Positions 1-10,760 of a stretch of 64,000 bases of DNA are shown in pieces. The translations under genes and the position numbers were made by a program. The stretch comes from Orychophragmus violaceus (Eukaryota; Streptophyta; Magnoliopsida; Brassicales; Brassicaceae), in NCBI GenBank assembly GCA_030180135.1, contig CM058236.1, forward strand, positions 46,854,947 through 46,918,946, in the 5' to 3' direction. Below the pieces are notes generated by a model, which saw only the letters and a program-made list of their open reading frames with translations, did not search any database and was not told the origin of the DNA. How positions within the stretch are numbered: position 1 is the first letter of the stretch; each line of letters starts with the position of its first letter.

Positions 1-471
1 GGATCAATGGGGATCGAAAGGTTCTGGTGTGTCTAGTGTTTCTGTCAAGAAAACTGGACGGCTCTACTGTTTAGGTCGAACTAAACACGTTTTATTCGAC
101 CTAAACGTGCTTAACGGGCCAGACTCAATTAAGCCATAACCCGAAAAGCCTGTTCGGAAAATCCGAACTGTGTCGACCGACACACAAGCTGTGTCGATCG
201 ACACAACACCTTTATATCGATTCTTATGTGTATTTCAATACACATAACATGATCATTGCCACAATGATCATTCCCATGTCGTAGCTTCCAGTTCGCTTAG
301 GTGTGTGACCCTATAGGATCATATAATACTGGCAGTAAGTCCACGACCTACAGATTGCAAGAGGCTTCTAGCAAAGCATTGCAAACGCCCAGTATTATAC
401 GAATGTCAGATCTCGACACACAACTATCACAGGAGTGAGTACAGGTGTGATTTCAGGACACTATCCCAACA
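1..471 (-). repeat. Copia-1 3' LTR (partial)
   Basis: The stretch is colinear with 6740-7210. It ends at 471 in CCCAACA, which is the LTR start (TGTTGGG) on the coding strand. About 165 bp lie beyond the window. It holds one palindrome dimer at 169-205. Confidence 0.93.
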
Positions 472-486
472 TTCTCCCACTTGTAC
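472..486 (-). other. Polypurine tract of Copia-1
   Basis: On the minus strand the sequence GTACAAGTGGGAGAA directly precedes the 3' LTR start TGTTGGG. This is the expected plus-strand primer site, and the same tract borders the left LTR of Copia-3 at 36251. Confidence 0.8.
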
Positions 487-1292
487 TGGAATCATCAATT
501 CCTATAATCCTTTTGTCTCTATATCTTGATTTGGCATAAGGCAAGATTTGTTTCATCCTTATTAAGCCAATATCGTGTTTATCGAACTCCTGATCTCATA
601 CTGAACATTACAAACAACTGAACTACAGTTCGTTTGAGTGCAGCCACACATTTTCTCAGTATTCAATCTTCGATAGGCCCTGAGATATTTATCTCCCGAT
701 ATACAGGAGGGACAAATTCCATCTTGTTCCATCCCTGTTTCAACGCACACTTCATGATAAACTTGAACAGTGTCGTTATAGCCGCCAGTTACGGATCGAC
801 GTTTGACAAAGTCAAAATGTACCAATTCATATGCAAGAAAGCATGATGAACTCAGGTCTTAGGACTATACTCTATAATCGTAATGAGAACCTCTTATGAC
901 ACAGATATTACTATCTTGTAGACTTCTCATTAGCGGGTCATGTCCGATCATATGTCCACTGACATATATCTATGTGACTGACTGCGATAATCATATCATT
1001 GGCTCCATGAAACTTAGCCAACAGTCACCTCACAATCTAGTCTCTAACGGTTGTCAGTGTCCCGATTCTACAACCTTGACTAGGGACAAAATAATTTATT
1101 AACTTATAGGGTTTCATGATCAAGTTCTCAACTTGATGACCTATAATATGTCATAAACTTATTTTGGGACCATTATTTAGATCACAATAAATAATGCTGA
1201 AATCAAATTTCATTAAACACTTCTAAAAGAATGTTTACAATAGTGTCTTATTATAACTAAAACAAAATCCAAAACTCCCACTAGAATCAAGA
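487..1292 (-). other. Copia-1 3' untranslated region
   Basis: About 800 bp lie between the end of pol and the polypurine tract. The same region is present in Copia-3 (36266-37082). I see no convincing gene in it; the short ORFs are not shared between the two copies. Confidence 0.6.
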
Positions 1293-2843
1293 TTACATCT
1301 TAAGATCTCTAATGCCTACAGCAGTCGTATGACTCTCATGCTTAGGCCTTGGGAGTGACTTGGTTAGAGGATCAGCGACATTCTCGTTTGTCGGAACTCG
1401 GCTGATCTTCACATCACCTCTATTGACAATATCACGAATCAGATGATATTTCCTCTCAACGTGTTTGGACTTCTGGTGTGACCTGGGTTCTTTCGCCTGA
1501 GCAATGGCTCCATTGTTATCGCAGAACAAAGCCACTGGCTCCAAGATACTAGGAACCACACCAAGTTCAGTCATGAACTTCTTGATCCAAACAGCTTCCT
1601 TTGCCGCTTCTGAAGCAGCAACATATTCAACTTCCGTTGTGGAGTCAGCTACGGTATTCTGCTTAGAGCTCTTCCAGCTCACCGCACCGCCATTTAGACA
1701 GAAGACAAATCCAGATTGTGATCGGAAATCGTCTCTGTCCGTCTGAAAACTCGCATCGGTGAATCCATTCACCACAAGTTCATCACTATCTCCATACACA
1801 AGGAACTTATCCTTAGTATGTCTCAAATACTTGAGAATATTCTTGACAGCTATCCAGTGAGCTTCACCTGGATCAGATTGGTATCTACTCGTCATGCTTA
1901 ACGCGTAAGCTACATCTGGACGAGTGCAGAGCATGGCATACATAATATATCCTATTGCAGAGGCATAAGGAATCCTATTCATGCGTTCTCGCTCAGCAGG
2001 TGTCGCCGGACACTGCTTCTTGCAGAGACTCTTGCCATGAGACATTGGTATGAAGCCCTTCTTGGAATCGTGCATCCTGAATCTGTGCAACACCTTATTA
2101 ATATAAGTGTCTTGGCACAATCCAATCAGCTTGTTAGTTCTATCTCTGTAGATTCTGATTCCAAGAATGTATGCGGCTTCTCCCATGTCTTTCATGGAAA
2201 AACAACTTCCTAGCCAAGTCTTAATAGACTGAAGCAACGGAACGTCATTACCGAGGAGGAGTATGTCATCGACATACAGTACAAGAAATGCAATTTTGCT
2301 CCCACTTGTCTTCTTGTATACACATGATTCTTCTTCGTTCTTGATGAAACCGAATTGTTTTACTGCTTCATCAAAACGAAGATTCCAACTCCGTGATGCT
2401 TGCTTCAACCCATAAATGGATTTATGAAGCTTGCATACCTTCCCAGCGTTTTTAGGATCGACAAAACCCTCAGGCTGTGTCATGTACACATCCTCTTCCA
2501 GAATACCATTCAGGAATGCGGTTTTGACATCCATCTGCCAAATCTCATAATCATAATGAGCAGCAATCGCTAGAAGAATCCGAATAGATTTAAGCATAGC
2601 TACTGGGGAATAGGTTTCATCATAGTCAATACCATGAATTTGTTTGAAACCTTTAGCCACCAATCTCGCTTTGTAAATCTGTACATTGCCATCCACGTCA
2701 ATCTTATTCTTGAAGATCCATTTACACTCAATGGCTTTTAAACCACTAGGTAAATCGACCAAGGACCATACTTGGTTCTCTGACATGGATGTCATTTCGG
2801 ATTTAGAGGCTCCAAGCCACTTTTCGGAGTCCGGGCCCATCAT
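1293..2843 (-). pseudogene. Copia-1 pol, reverse transcriptase and RNase H part
   Basis: This open stretch of 516 codons holds the Copia reverse transcriptase and RNase H. The RT region runs from about residue 30 to 280, with the catalytic YVDD near residue 190 (LYVDDILLLG). Upstream blocks such as KARLVAKGF and QMDVKTAFLNG are typical of Ty1/Copia. RNase H follows from about residue 365 (FTDASF, then STTEVEYVAASEA, then LFCDNNGAI), with its acidic residues visible. The frame ends at a natural stop after GIRDLKM, which Copia-3 shares except for the last residue (GIRDLKL). The apparent start is not a true start: it lies in the linker that joins integrase to RT in the polyprotein, just after an in-frame stop near 2876. 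It would copy element RNA into DNA if made as part of an intact polyprotein. Confidence 0.85.
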
Positions 2844-2873
2844 TGCTTCCGCAAAGGTCGCTGGTTCGTCACC

Positions 2874-3345
2874 TTAAATGACCATCAGATCATTTGAATT
2901 GGTTACGAGAAATCCATAGTATCTCTCGGGTTCATGACGGATCCTTCCGGATCTGCGAACTTCAGGCTCCACAGGCGCCGGTTCCACAGAACTTTGTGGA
3001 TCCAACTGCTGCTCTTCCTCAATAGGTTGGGCAGTCTCCTGTGCATCTTGAATTTCTTCGAGATGTACTTTACTCCCACTGTTTTTTCTTAGAGAGAAAC
3101 TCCCTCTCAAGAAAAGAACAGTCCCGAGCAACAAATACTTTGCTCTCAGATTGGTTGTAAAAGTAGTATGCCTTGGTTTCCCTAGGATAACCAACGAAAT
3201 AGCATTTATCTGATTTGGGCGCAAGCTTGTCGGAGATTAAACGTTTGACATAAGCCTCGCAACCCCAAATCCTTAGGAAAGACAGACTAGGAACGTTCCC
3301 AGTCCACAGTTCATGTGGTGTCTTTTCTACTGATTTAGATGGCAC
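2874..3345 (-). pseudogene. Copia-1 integrase C-terminal region (frameshifted)
   Basis: This segment joins the integrase core to the RT. It is read in two frames: 3070-3345 carries the integrase C-terminal region (TPHELWTGNVPSLSFLRIWG), then a +1 change in a T-run near 3085 moves the reading to the 2874-3224 frame. That frame carries the variable linker with RRSGRIRHEPERYYGF, typical of the end of Copia integrase. A stop near 2876 closes it just before the RT part. Copia-3 is open at both points, so these are breaks in this copy and not programmed shifts. Confidence 0.75.
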
Positions 3346-3384
3346 TCTATTCAGTGTAAACGCAGACGTTTCTAGAGCATATCC

Positions 3385-4938
3385 TCAAAAGGATAGTGGA
3401 AGATTAGAATGACTCATCATAGACCGAACCATATCCAATAAAGTTCGATTTCTCCTCTCCGACACTCCATTCCATTGGGGTGTACCAGGAGGAGTGAGTT
3501 GTGAAACGATTCCACACTCGCTCAGATAGTCGCTGAATTCTTGGCTCAAGTATTCTCCTCCGCGATCCGATCGCAGAATCTTAATACTCTTGCCAAGTTG
3601 ATTCTGTACTTCATTCTTGAATTCCTTGAATCTATCAAAGGATTCTGACTTGTGTCTCATCAAATAGACATAGCCATACCTACTGAAATCATCAGTAAAG
3701 GTGATGAAGTACTTAAAGTTTCCTCTGGCAGCAGTACTCATTGGCCCACATACATCAGTATGAACAAGGCCCAATAAATCACTGGCCCTTTCATTTGGTT
3801 TGTTGAAAGGGGCTCTAGCCATTTTGCCCACCAAACAAGACTCGCATTTCTCACATGATTCAAAATCAAATGATCCCAGAAGCCCATTTCGATGGAGCCT
3901 CTGGATGCGTTTCTCATTGATATGGCCCAAACGACAATGCCATAAGAAAGTCGGGTTTTCGTCATTGGACTTAAACCTCTTTGTATTTATGTTAAAGACA
4001 GGCATTTCTTGGTTTAATAGATATAACCCATTATTTAATGGGGCGCTACCATAATAATTACCATCACGATTAAAAGAACAAACTTTATTCTTAACAGCAA
4101 AATCAAAACCTTCCAAATCCAAAACGGAAACTGAAATTATGTTTCTGCTAATCGCAGGTACATAGTAGCAATTATTCAAAATTAAAACCATGCCCGAAGG
4201 TAAAGACAACTCGTAGGTGCCTACGGCCAGTGCAGCAACCTTAGCTCCATTCCCGACTCGTAGCTCTACTTGTCCTTTCTTCAGTGTCCTATTGTTTCTG
4301 AGTGCCTGCACATCAGTACAAATATGAGCACCGCAGCCGGTATCCAATACCCACGAAGTAGGACGAGAAGATATAATACCAAGTTCGATAACATAAATAC
4401 CTGAGTCAGACGCATCATACGTCTTCTTCAGCTTCTTGTAATCTTTCATGAACTTCTTGCAGTCTTTCTTCCAATGCCCCAACTGCTTGCAGTAGTTGCA
4501 CTTATCCTCAGGAGAAGGCCCGGATTTGGGTTTCGGCTTGGGCTTGTCCTGACTTTCAGTCTGGACAACCTGGGCCTTACCCTTACCCTTCTTAGGTTTC
4601 TTAAACCTCTTATTCCCTTGTACCATCAGGACACTGGGAGTAGCCTTCTTGAGATTTGGTTCTGCTGTCTTCAGCATACCGTGCAACTCAGTCAATGTCT
4701 TAGTCATGTTTTGCATGTTGTAGTTCATAATGAACTGATCAAAACACGACGGCAATGACTGCAGAATCATGTCGGTGGCCAGCTCCTGGCTAATGGCACA
4801 GTCCAGTTTCCCCAGGTTATCAATGTAACCCATCATTTTAAGGACATGAGGACTTACTGGACTGTCCTTAGCCAGCTTGCAATCCATGAGAGATTTAACC
4901 GTCTGGTATCTCTCTGTGCGAGCTTGCTCCTGAAACAA
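3385..4938 (-). pseudogene. Copia-1 gag C-terminal half, protease and integrase core
   Basis: This open stretch of 517 codons reads in order: the gag capsid end; a CCHC zinc knuckle (CNYCKQLGHWKKDC, about residue 147); the aspartic protease active site (VLDTGCGAHI, about residue 198); the integrase HHCC zinc-binding part (WHCRLGHINEKRIQRLH to CEKCESCLVGKM); and the integrase core. The catalytic acids of the core are visible in HTDVCGPM, RSDRGGEY and NGVSERRNR. It ends in a stop (TGA) near 3389 where Copia-3 has a tryptophan codon. At its gag end a one-base loss near 4945 separates it from the gag N-terminus. The integrase would insert the cDNA in the nucleus. Confidence 0.88.
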
Positions 4939-4943
4939 AGCTT

Positions 4944-5258
4944 TCAGGTGTTAATCATCTCAATGGGTGACAACACATTCTCATATTGCTTCTGCAGCTC
5001 AGAGTTCATAGTCACCAGCATTAGACAATTAACATCTTTGACATCCGCTGAATGCTTATCCCAAGCATTCTTTTCTGTCTGCGGAGCATTGGAACGTGGC
5101 CTCTCGGTGAGAACTCTTTCAAGGACATATTCCTTTTTCTCTTGCCTGAGAACTATTCTCAGGTTCCGATACCATTCCAAGAAATTAGATCCATTTAGCT
5201 TGTCCTTCTCAAGGACGGATCTTAGTGAGAAAGTGTTGATGTGATTTGAGACAGACAT
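4944..5258 (-). pseudogene. Copia-1 gag N-terminal part
   Basis: The first part of gag starts at ATG 5256-5258. It matches the gag start in Copia-3 (41035-41037) and in Copia-2 (7862-7864), all beginning with a short peptide followed by LEKDKLNGSNFL(E/D)WYRNLR. Copia-type gag normally forms the virus-like particle. The frame closes after about 104 codons because of a base loss near 4945; the rest of gag continues in the next frame to the left. Confidence 0.85.
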
Positions 5259-6561
5259 AGCTGTAATTCAAACAAAAGGTAGATTTTAGTTATAAAGCAC
5301 AAGGAATGAGAATTCTTATCTAATAAGAAAACTCGCATTGTATTTAAACTATGTTTCCTCATATGAATACAATGTGCCAAGATCCTCAGATTACTAAAAT
5401 TCGAGTGGGCGACTCGCCGTTACTCAAGCTTTAGTTATCTAGGTAAGCAAATCATTGCTAATTGTACTCAGTACAACTCTTGGTCGTGAATAAGACAAAC
5501 TATGTCCAATCCACTCTGATGTCTCTGGGCCCAGAACTTCTGACAGCCCAGTCAAGTATAACCAATCTTTTATCTGTCTTGTGATCACTGACAGTTGCAC
5601 TGCAAGTCTGTCACTGACCACCTGCCTTACTCCTTTTGCTGTGGATACCAAGGACTCCAAGGATACCCAACAACATCACGAGTTTTGACAGTAGACAAGA
5701 TCGGTCAAGACATCAAGATCACTTGATATTTAGTTGAGGAAAAGAACTATTCTTATCTTGATTTATATTCACTATATATATCAAAAATAATAACTTTTAA
5801 TTAAAACATTTAGTTTTATTAAGTTTAGATTCATATAATACTTTTAGGATTAAATTATTCTGGTTCATGCAAATTTGTGGTCAAACCAACATGTCTGCGG
5901 ACGTTGTGTCAATCGACGCCAACCATTGGTATCGATCGACGCAACTCTATTTAAACCGTTCTTCGATAACCGGTCAAACCGGATCGAATTTACTTAACCG
6001 ATTCAATTCAATTGAACCAGTTCGGTTTAATGGTCCATGTCGATCGTCACACACTGTGTATCGATCGATATGACCAAACCAGAATCAATTTGGTTAATAA
6101 AATTAACCGATCTATCTGATCGCATTGCCTGTGTCGACCGACACACCCAGTGTATCTATCGACGCAACACGATTACGGGTACTCGATCTCAGATCGAAAC
6201 CCTAGAATTATTTACGGATTTTCGCTTTGTATCGACCGACACACGCTTTGTGTCGATCGATACTGTGCGATAAACCCTAAATTTTATTCGCGAGTTTTCG
6301 CTCTGTGTCGACCGGCACACGCTTTGTGTCGATCGACACCCTGCGACAAACCCTAAAATTTTACATTTTGCGCCGCGGCGTGTCGACCGACACACGCTTT
6401 GTGTCGATCGACACAGTGCGTTTTCATCAATTCTTCGTCTTTTCAACAGGAACAAAACCGAGAATTATTCTATGAAAACACGATTTAGCAAGCAATATAC
6501 AGATCAACAACATCAAGTTTCGATTTTATATTACCAGTTTCAATAGCTAAACCCTAAGCAT
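5259..6561 (-). other. Copia-1 untranslated leader with palindrome-dimer array
   Basis: About 1.3 kb lie between the primer site and gag, unusually long. The part next to the LTR (5903-6416) holds six paired palindromes of the TGTGTCGATCGACACA type with centres near 5912/5935, 6043/6064, 6137/6158, 6235/6256, 6311/6332 and 6386/6407. The last three dimers recur every 75 bp or so and share flanks resembling AACCCTAAA and TTTTCGC. A second inverted motif (AACCGGTT/TTCAATTGAACC) occurs around 5960-6030. No ORF is conserved here. Confidence 0.75.
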
Positions 6562-6573
6562 GCTCTGATACCA
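6562..6573 (-). other. Primer binding site, initiator-Met tRNA type (Copia-1)
   Basis: On the minus strand the sequence TGGTATCAGAGC lies one base inside the 5' LTR. It is the standard plant Copia primer site complementary to the 3' end of initiator methionine tRNA. Confidence 0.93.
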
Positions 6574-6574
6574 C

Positions 6575-7210
6575 TGTTGGATCCCGATGGATCTAGGGTT
6601 TGTTATATTGAATTTAGAACCAACCTCTTTCTTACCTTTTGGCAGCGGAAGAGATGGTGAACGAGATCAGTGGAGCAACGCAACGCTTTGCCTCTACCAG
6701 ATACACACGCACGCTCGCTGGAAACGGGATGCTAGTGCCGGATCAATGGGGATCGAAAGGTTCTGGTGTGTCTAGTGTTTCTGTCAAGAAAACTGGACGG
6801 CTCTACTGTTTAGGTCGAACTAAACACGTTTTATTCGACCTAAACGTGCTTAACGGGCCAGACTCAATTAAGCCATAACCCGAAAAGCCCGTTCGGAAAA
6901 TCCGAACTGTGTCGACCGACACACAAGCTGTGTCGATCGACACAACACCTTTATATCGATTCTTATGTGTATTTCAATACACATAACATGATCATTGCCA
7001 CAATGATCATTCCCATGTCGTAGCTTCCAGTTCGCTTAGGTGTGTGACCCTATAGGATCATATAATACTGGCAGTAAGTCCACGACCTACAGATTGCAAG
7101 AGGCTTCTAGCAAAGCATTGCAAACGCCCAGTATTATACGAATGTCAGATCTCGACACACAACTATCACAGGAGTGAGTACATGTGTGATTTCAGGACAC
7201 TATCCCAACA
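6575..7210 (-). repeat. Copia-1 5' LTR
   Basis: This 636-bp LTR runs from TGTTGG to CCAACA. It is colinear with 1-471 over the part in view. It holds one palindrome dimer at 6908-6944. The primer site adjoins its left end, which fixes the direction of the element. Confidence 0.95.
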
Positions 7211-7864
7211 GACGGCCCTGCCTCTACCCTTGCCAACACAAGATTTCTCAAATCTTTTACCCTTTATGATGTCCTGCTCTGCTGTTTTGAGCATGCCATG
7301 CATCTCAGTCAACGTCTTCGTCAAGTTATTCTTGATATAGCTTTTGATAAACTTATCATAACTAGACGGCAGTGACTGCAGAATGATGTCAGTGGCCAAC
7401 TCTAAGCTGACAGGACATTCCAGTCTCCCCAGGTTATCAATGTAACCCATCAGTTTAATGACATGAGGACTTACTGGGGCATCCTCTGGTAGCTTGCACT
7501 TAGTTAGAGACTTCACCATATGGAATCTCTCAACTCGTGCCAGATCCTGAAACTTCAGCTTCAGGCTGGTGATCATCTCTATTGGCGACTCCATGTTCTC
7601 GTATTGACTCTTCAAGTCCGAGTTCATGGTAGCCAATATCAGATCATGCACATCTACCACATCAATATAATGCTTATTCCAAGCATTATATGCTGCATGC
7701 GAGCGATTGGTCCCAAGCCTTTCTGGAAGAGCCTTTTCAAGGACATAGTCCTTGCTCTCCTGCTTGAGAATGAATCTCAGATTGCGATACCAATCCAGGA
7801 AATTTGACCCATTTAACTTGTCTTTCTCAAGGACGGGTCGTAACGATAAAGTAGTTTTAGACAT
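7211..7864 (-). pseudogene. Copia-2 gag, truncated by Copia-1
   Basis: Gag starts at ATG 7862-7864 and reads through about 218 codons of Copia gag, with LEKDKLNGSNFLDWYRNLRF near the N-terminus and LPSSYDKFIKSY and LTEMHGMLKTAE later. These are collinear with Copia-1 and Copia-3 gag. The reading stops being Copia-2 sequence at 7211, where the LTR of Copia-1 begins; the last codons of the apparent ORF (to 7166) belong to that LTR. No zinc knuckle is reached. Confidence 0.85.
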
Positions 7865-9490
7865 AGGCTGAAAATTTTAAGCAAAGAAAATTTTAGTTAT
7901 GAAGTTCAGGAAATGAGAAATCTTATCTAATAAGAAAACCCGCATTATATTCAAACAATGTTTCCTCTATGAATATAATGAACCAAGATCCTCAGATCAC
8001 CAGAATTAGAGTGGGCGACTCGCCGTCATCCAAATTTTAGTAATCTAGGTAAGAAAATCATTGCTAATTGTACTCAGTACAACTCCTGGTCGTAGATGAG
8101 ACAAACTATGTCTAATCCACTCTGATGTCTCTGGGCTCAGAACTTCTGATAGCCCAGTCAAGTAAAACCAATCTTCTTTCTGTCTTGTGGTCATTGACAG
8201 TCGCACTGCGAGTCTATCAATGATCATCTGCCTTGATCAGATCACTGTGGATACCAAGGACTCCAAGACTATCCAACAATGAACCGAGTCTTGACAGTAG
8301 ACGAGATTGGGCAAGACGTCAAGATCACTTGATATTTGGTTGAGGAAACGGAACTCAAAAGTTAGTAATTCAATCTCTTAGTTCATGTAATTGTTGATGT
8401 CAAGCACTGCAAGACCATCAACACTACTACCTGCCTTACTCACGTAATTGTGGACACCAAGCTCTTGGCAAGACTATCACAACAACCAAATGAGTCTTGA
8501 CAGTTGACCATGTTGAAAAATAACCTTTTTATCTAATACACATCCAATGTGTACCAGATAGATTTAGAACATGTTTTACTTTTATTTCAATTAAGTTTTG
8601 CTTGTTCTAATTTATGTGGGTTATGTCATTTGGTTCGGTTTTTCAATCATCTGGTTCAAAACCAAACGATTACGGTTCGCATCGTCACCATGCGCATCGA
8701 CTGACACACTTGGTCGACATTTGATATGCAACCTTTACCAACCCTTTAACCGGTCTTAGACCAATTGCGATAACCGGTCCAATCTAATTGAACCGACTTA
8801 TCCAATCAAACTGATCTTAACCAATCAAATCGGTTTATACCAATTGAGATAACTAATTCAATCCAATTGAATCAATTCATCCAATTTAAACCGATCTGAT
8901 CTACCTTAACCAAGCATGATAACCAGTTCAATCCAATTGAACCGATTAACCAATCGCAAGGCCTGCGTCGACCGACACTAAACCTGTGTCGATCGACACA
9001 GTAGGGTATCAGGGAATTTTAATCGAATTAAACCGTCATAACCATGCGAGATAACCGGTTCAATCCAATTGAACCGATATATCCTTTCGCACAGCCTGTG
9101 TCGATCGATGCACCCAATTTGCCGATCGACACAGTGCGATTTCTTATTCGAAACCCGCGAATTCGCGATGCATCGATCGACACAAACTTGTGTCGATCGG
9201 CGCTATGCGAAAACACAATATCCTTTTGCATTTTCGCGCTGCATCGATCGACACACCCAGTGCATCGATCGATGTTGTGCGAAAACCCTAAAATATTTTC
9301 ATCGTTTTCGCGGTGTGTCGATCGACACAAACTTGTGTCGATCGACACTGTGTGAAAACACAGTTCTTCGTTTTCGATATTAACAAATCCGAGATTCTTA
9401 TTATCAAAACGAATCCTAGCTAGCAACAATTCAATCAAATACCATTTTAATCGAATTCTAGGCAACTGATACAATCGATTAAACCCTATG
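7865..9490 (-). other. Copia-2 untranslated leader with palindrome array
   Basis: This is about 1.6 kb between primer site and gag. Five palindrome dimers lie at 8962-9350 with centres near 8971/8992, 9104/9125, 9176/9196, 9247/9268 and 9321/9341; the last four dimers recur every 70-72 bp. Between 8720 and 9085 there are repeated copies of GGTTCAATCCAATTGAACC-like inverted repeats. No conserved ORF is seen. Confidence 0.75.
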
Positions 9491-9502
9491 GCTCTGATAC
9501 CA
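9491..9502 (-). other. Primer binding site, initiator-Met tRNA type (Copia-2)
   Basis: The sequence TGGTATCAGAGC on the minus strand lies one base from the LTR start at 9504, exactly as in Copia-1 and Copia-3. Confidence 0.92.
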
Positions 9503-9503
9503 C

Positions 9504-10194
9504 TGTTGGATTCCCTAGGATCCAGGGTCTAGGAGATTGAATCTAAGAACTGACCTCGTGATTACCTGGAGATTGGCAGCGGAAATTGGAACAGGTAAAC
9601 GAGATCTGGAGAGCCTCAATCGCTGCGCCTCTATTGTAGTCCACACGCACACAAGCTGGAATCCACCGGGATGCTAGTACCGGTGATCGGATCTCCTGGG
9701 ATTCTATGCGCGTTTCTCGAGGAAGAGGGTCTGTTTTTCTGTCAAGAAAAACTATCTGCGACGGCTCTACTTTTAGGTCGTGTAACTTGGCCCCTATAAA
9801 TAGGCCCACGGTTTACAAACCGTAACATCAGTTACGGTATCGACCTTGTGTCGATCGTTGCACCCAATGGTAACGATCGACACACCTCTTGTATCGATCG
9901 ACACACCAATGGCATTGATCGACACACCTCTTAAAAACACGAATTCAATGTGTATCCAATACACATTGATCGGACCATATGCCAATGATCAATTCCCTAC
10001 AGAAGCGTATCAAACTTGCTTAGGTGTGTGACCCTTTAGGTTCACACGATACTAGAAATGAGTTACAACTCATTTGTCATAAGCGGTTTCTAGCAAAACA
10101 TTATGACTACCCAGTATCACATGAATTGTCCGATCTCGACAATACAACTATCTTTAGAGTAAGTACAATGTGATTTCAGGACATAATCCCAACA
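9504..10194 (-). repeat. Copia-2 5' LTR
   Basis: This 691-bp LTR is bounded by TGTTGG and CCAACA. It carries four palindromes in a row with centres near 9854, 9876, 9897 and 9918 (spacing 22, 21, 21). A TATA-like TATTTATAGGGG on the minus strand lies at 9794-9803, about 45 bp downstream of the array in the direction of transcription. Confidence 0.88.
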
Positions 10195-10760
10195 TTTTCA
10201 CCCTATAAGAAATTCAGAACGCCCAAAATTTTACCGTATGAGGAAGATTTCCCGTAGAAAATTCCGACGATGTAGTCATTGTGAAGTTTAGCTACTCGCT
10301 CAAAGACGGCCTTTGGCATTTTTACTCGCGGTCGCACCTCCGGAGAGGTCGTAACAGGAGTAGTTGAGATTGGGATTCCTGATGAGGTCAAGTTCTCAGC
10401 CCAGTTAAAACCATTTGAATCGCATAAGCTTTCTTTGGGGATTCAGTATTGGCATAAAGGATATTCGCTTCATTATGCTGAGAAACCTTTGCCTTTTCAG
10501 TACAGCCTCTCTGAGAAGGGAATGTGCAGAGGGAATCGAAGCTTTTCCGGATGGAGGCGCAGCTTCGGTGATGGACTATTTAACGACCGTAGGCGAAGGG
10601 GTTTGCTCCGGTAATGGTGGAATAGCGACAATCGAGCCAGAGCTTAGGGGCAAGCTCGATTGATAGGGATCTGGCGGCAGTCAGGGTGGAGGAGCCGCCA
10701 TCATCGAGATGATGACCGGCGGCGAGGATCTGAGTCGATTAGGTTAAGGTGAGAAAATCG
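10195..10760 (-). pseudogene. LINE ORF1 remnant (gag-like DUF4283 type)
   Basis: On the minus strand 10203-10440 reads GFNWAENLTSSGIP followed by VRPRVKMPKAVFERVAKLH and FYGKSSSYGKI. This resembles the linker and DUF4283-like start of ORF1 in plant LINEs. Upstream (to about 10760) the minus strand is GC-rich, with GATGATGGCGGCTCCTCCAC near 10700, which looks like a LINE 5' end. The fragment ends at the LTR of Copia-2, which interrupted it. The assignment rests on recalled similarity and the frame is broken. Confidence 0.45.

Larger units (their letters stand above)
1..7210 (-). mobile_element. Copia-1, Ty1/Copia LTR retrotransposon, left LTR cut by window edge
   Basis: This is a full Copia element read right to left. 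The coding-strand order is 5' LTR (6575-7210), primer site, long untranslated leader, gag, protease, integrase, RT, RNase H, polypurine tract and 3' LTR (1-471, cut by the window). The order gag-PR-IN-RT-RH defines Copia. The two LTRs align with no gap over 471 bp (offset 6739) and I count only about two substitutions, so the insertion looks recent. The coding part nevertheless carries at least four breaks: frameshifts near 4945 and 3085 and stops near 3389 and 2876. It interrupts the gag of Copia-2, whose sequence resumes at 7211; the target duplication cannot be checked because the other flank lies outside the window. Confidence 0.93.
7211..10194 (-). mobile_element. Copia-2, older Copia element, 5' part only
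   Basis: What remains in the window is the 5' end of a second Copia element of the same superfamily: LTR (9504-10194), primer site, leader and the first part of gag. The gag is cut at 7211 by the insertion of Copia-1, and the rest of the element must lie left of the window. It is clearly diverged from Copia-1 and Copia-3 but has the same layout, including the palindrome array. The bases after its LTR (10195-10199, TTTTC) would be the target duplication; the partner is out of view. Confidence 0.88.

Noticed and set aside
562..1102. Short ORFs on both strands between pol and the 3' LTR of Copia-1
   Set aside because: Not kept in the same frame and length in Copia-3; no domain.
6189..6455. ORFs with repeated CRSTQSV / SIDT peptides across the palindrome arrays
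   Set aside because: They are translations of the palindromes in several frames, not conserved proteins; only the ORF at 53725 has independent support.
9100..9350. Regularly spaced palindromes resembling a CRISPR array
   Set aside because: Units recur every 70-72 bp but spacers are related to each other, no cas genes exist and the context is a plant retrotransposon leader.
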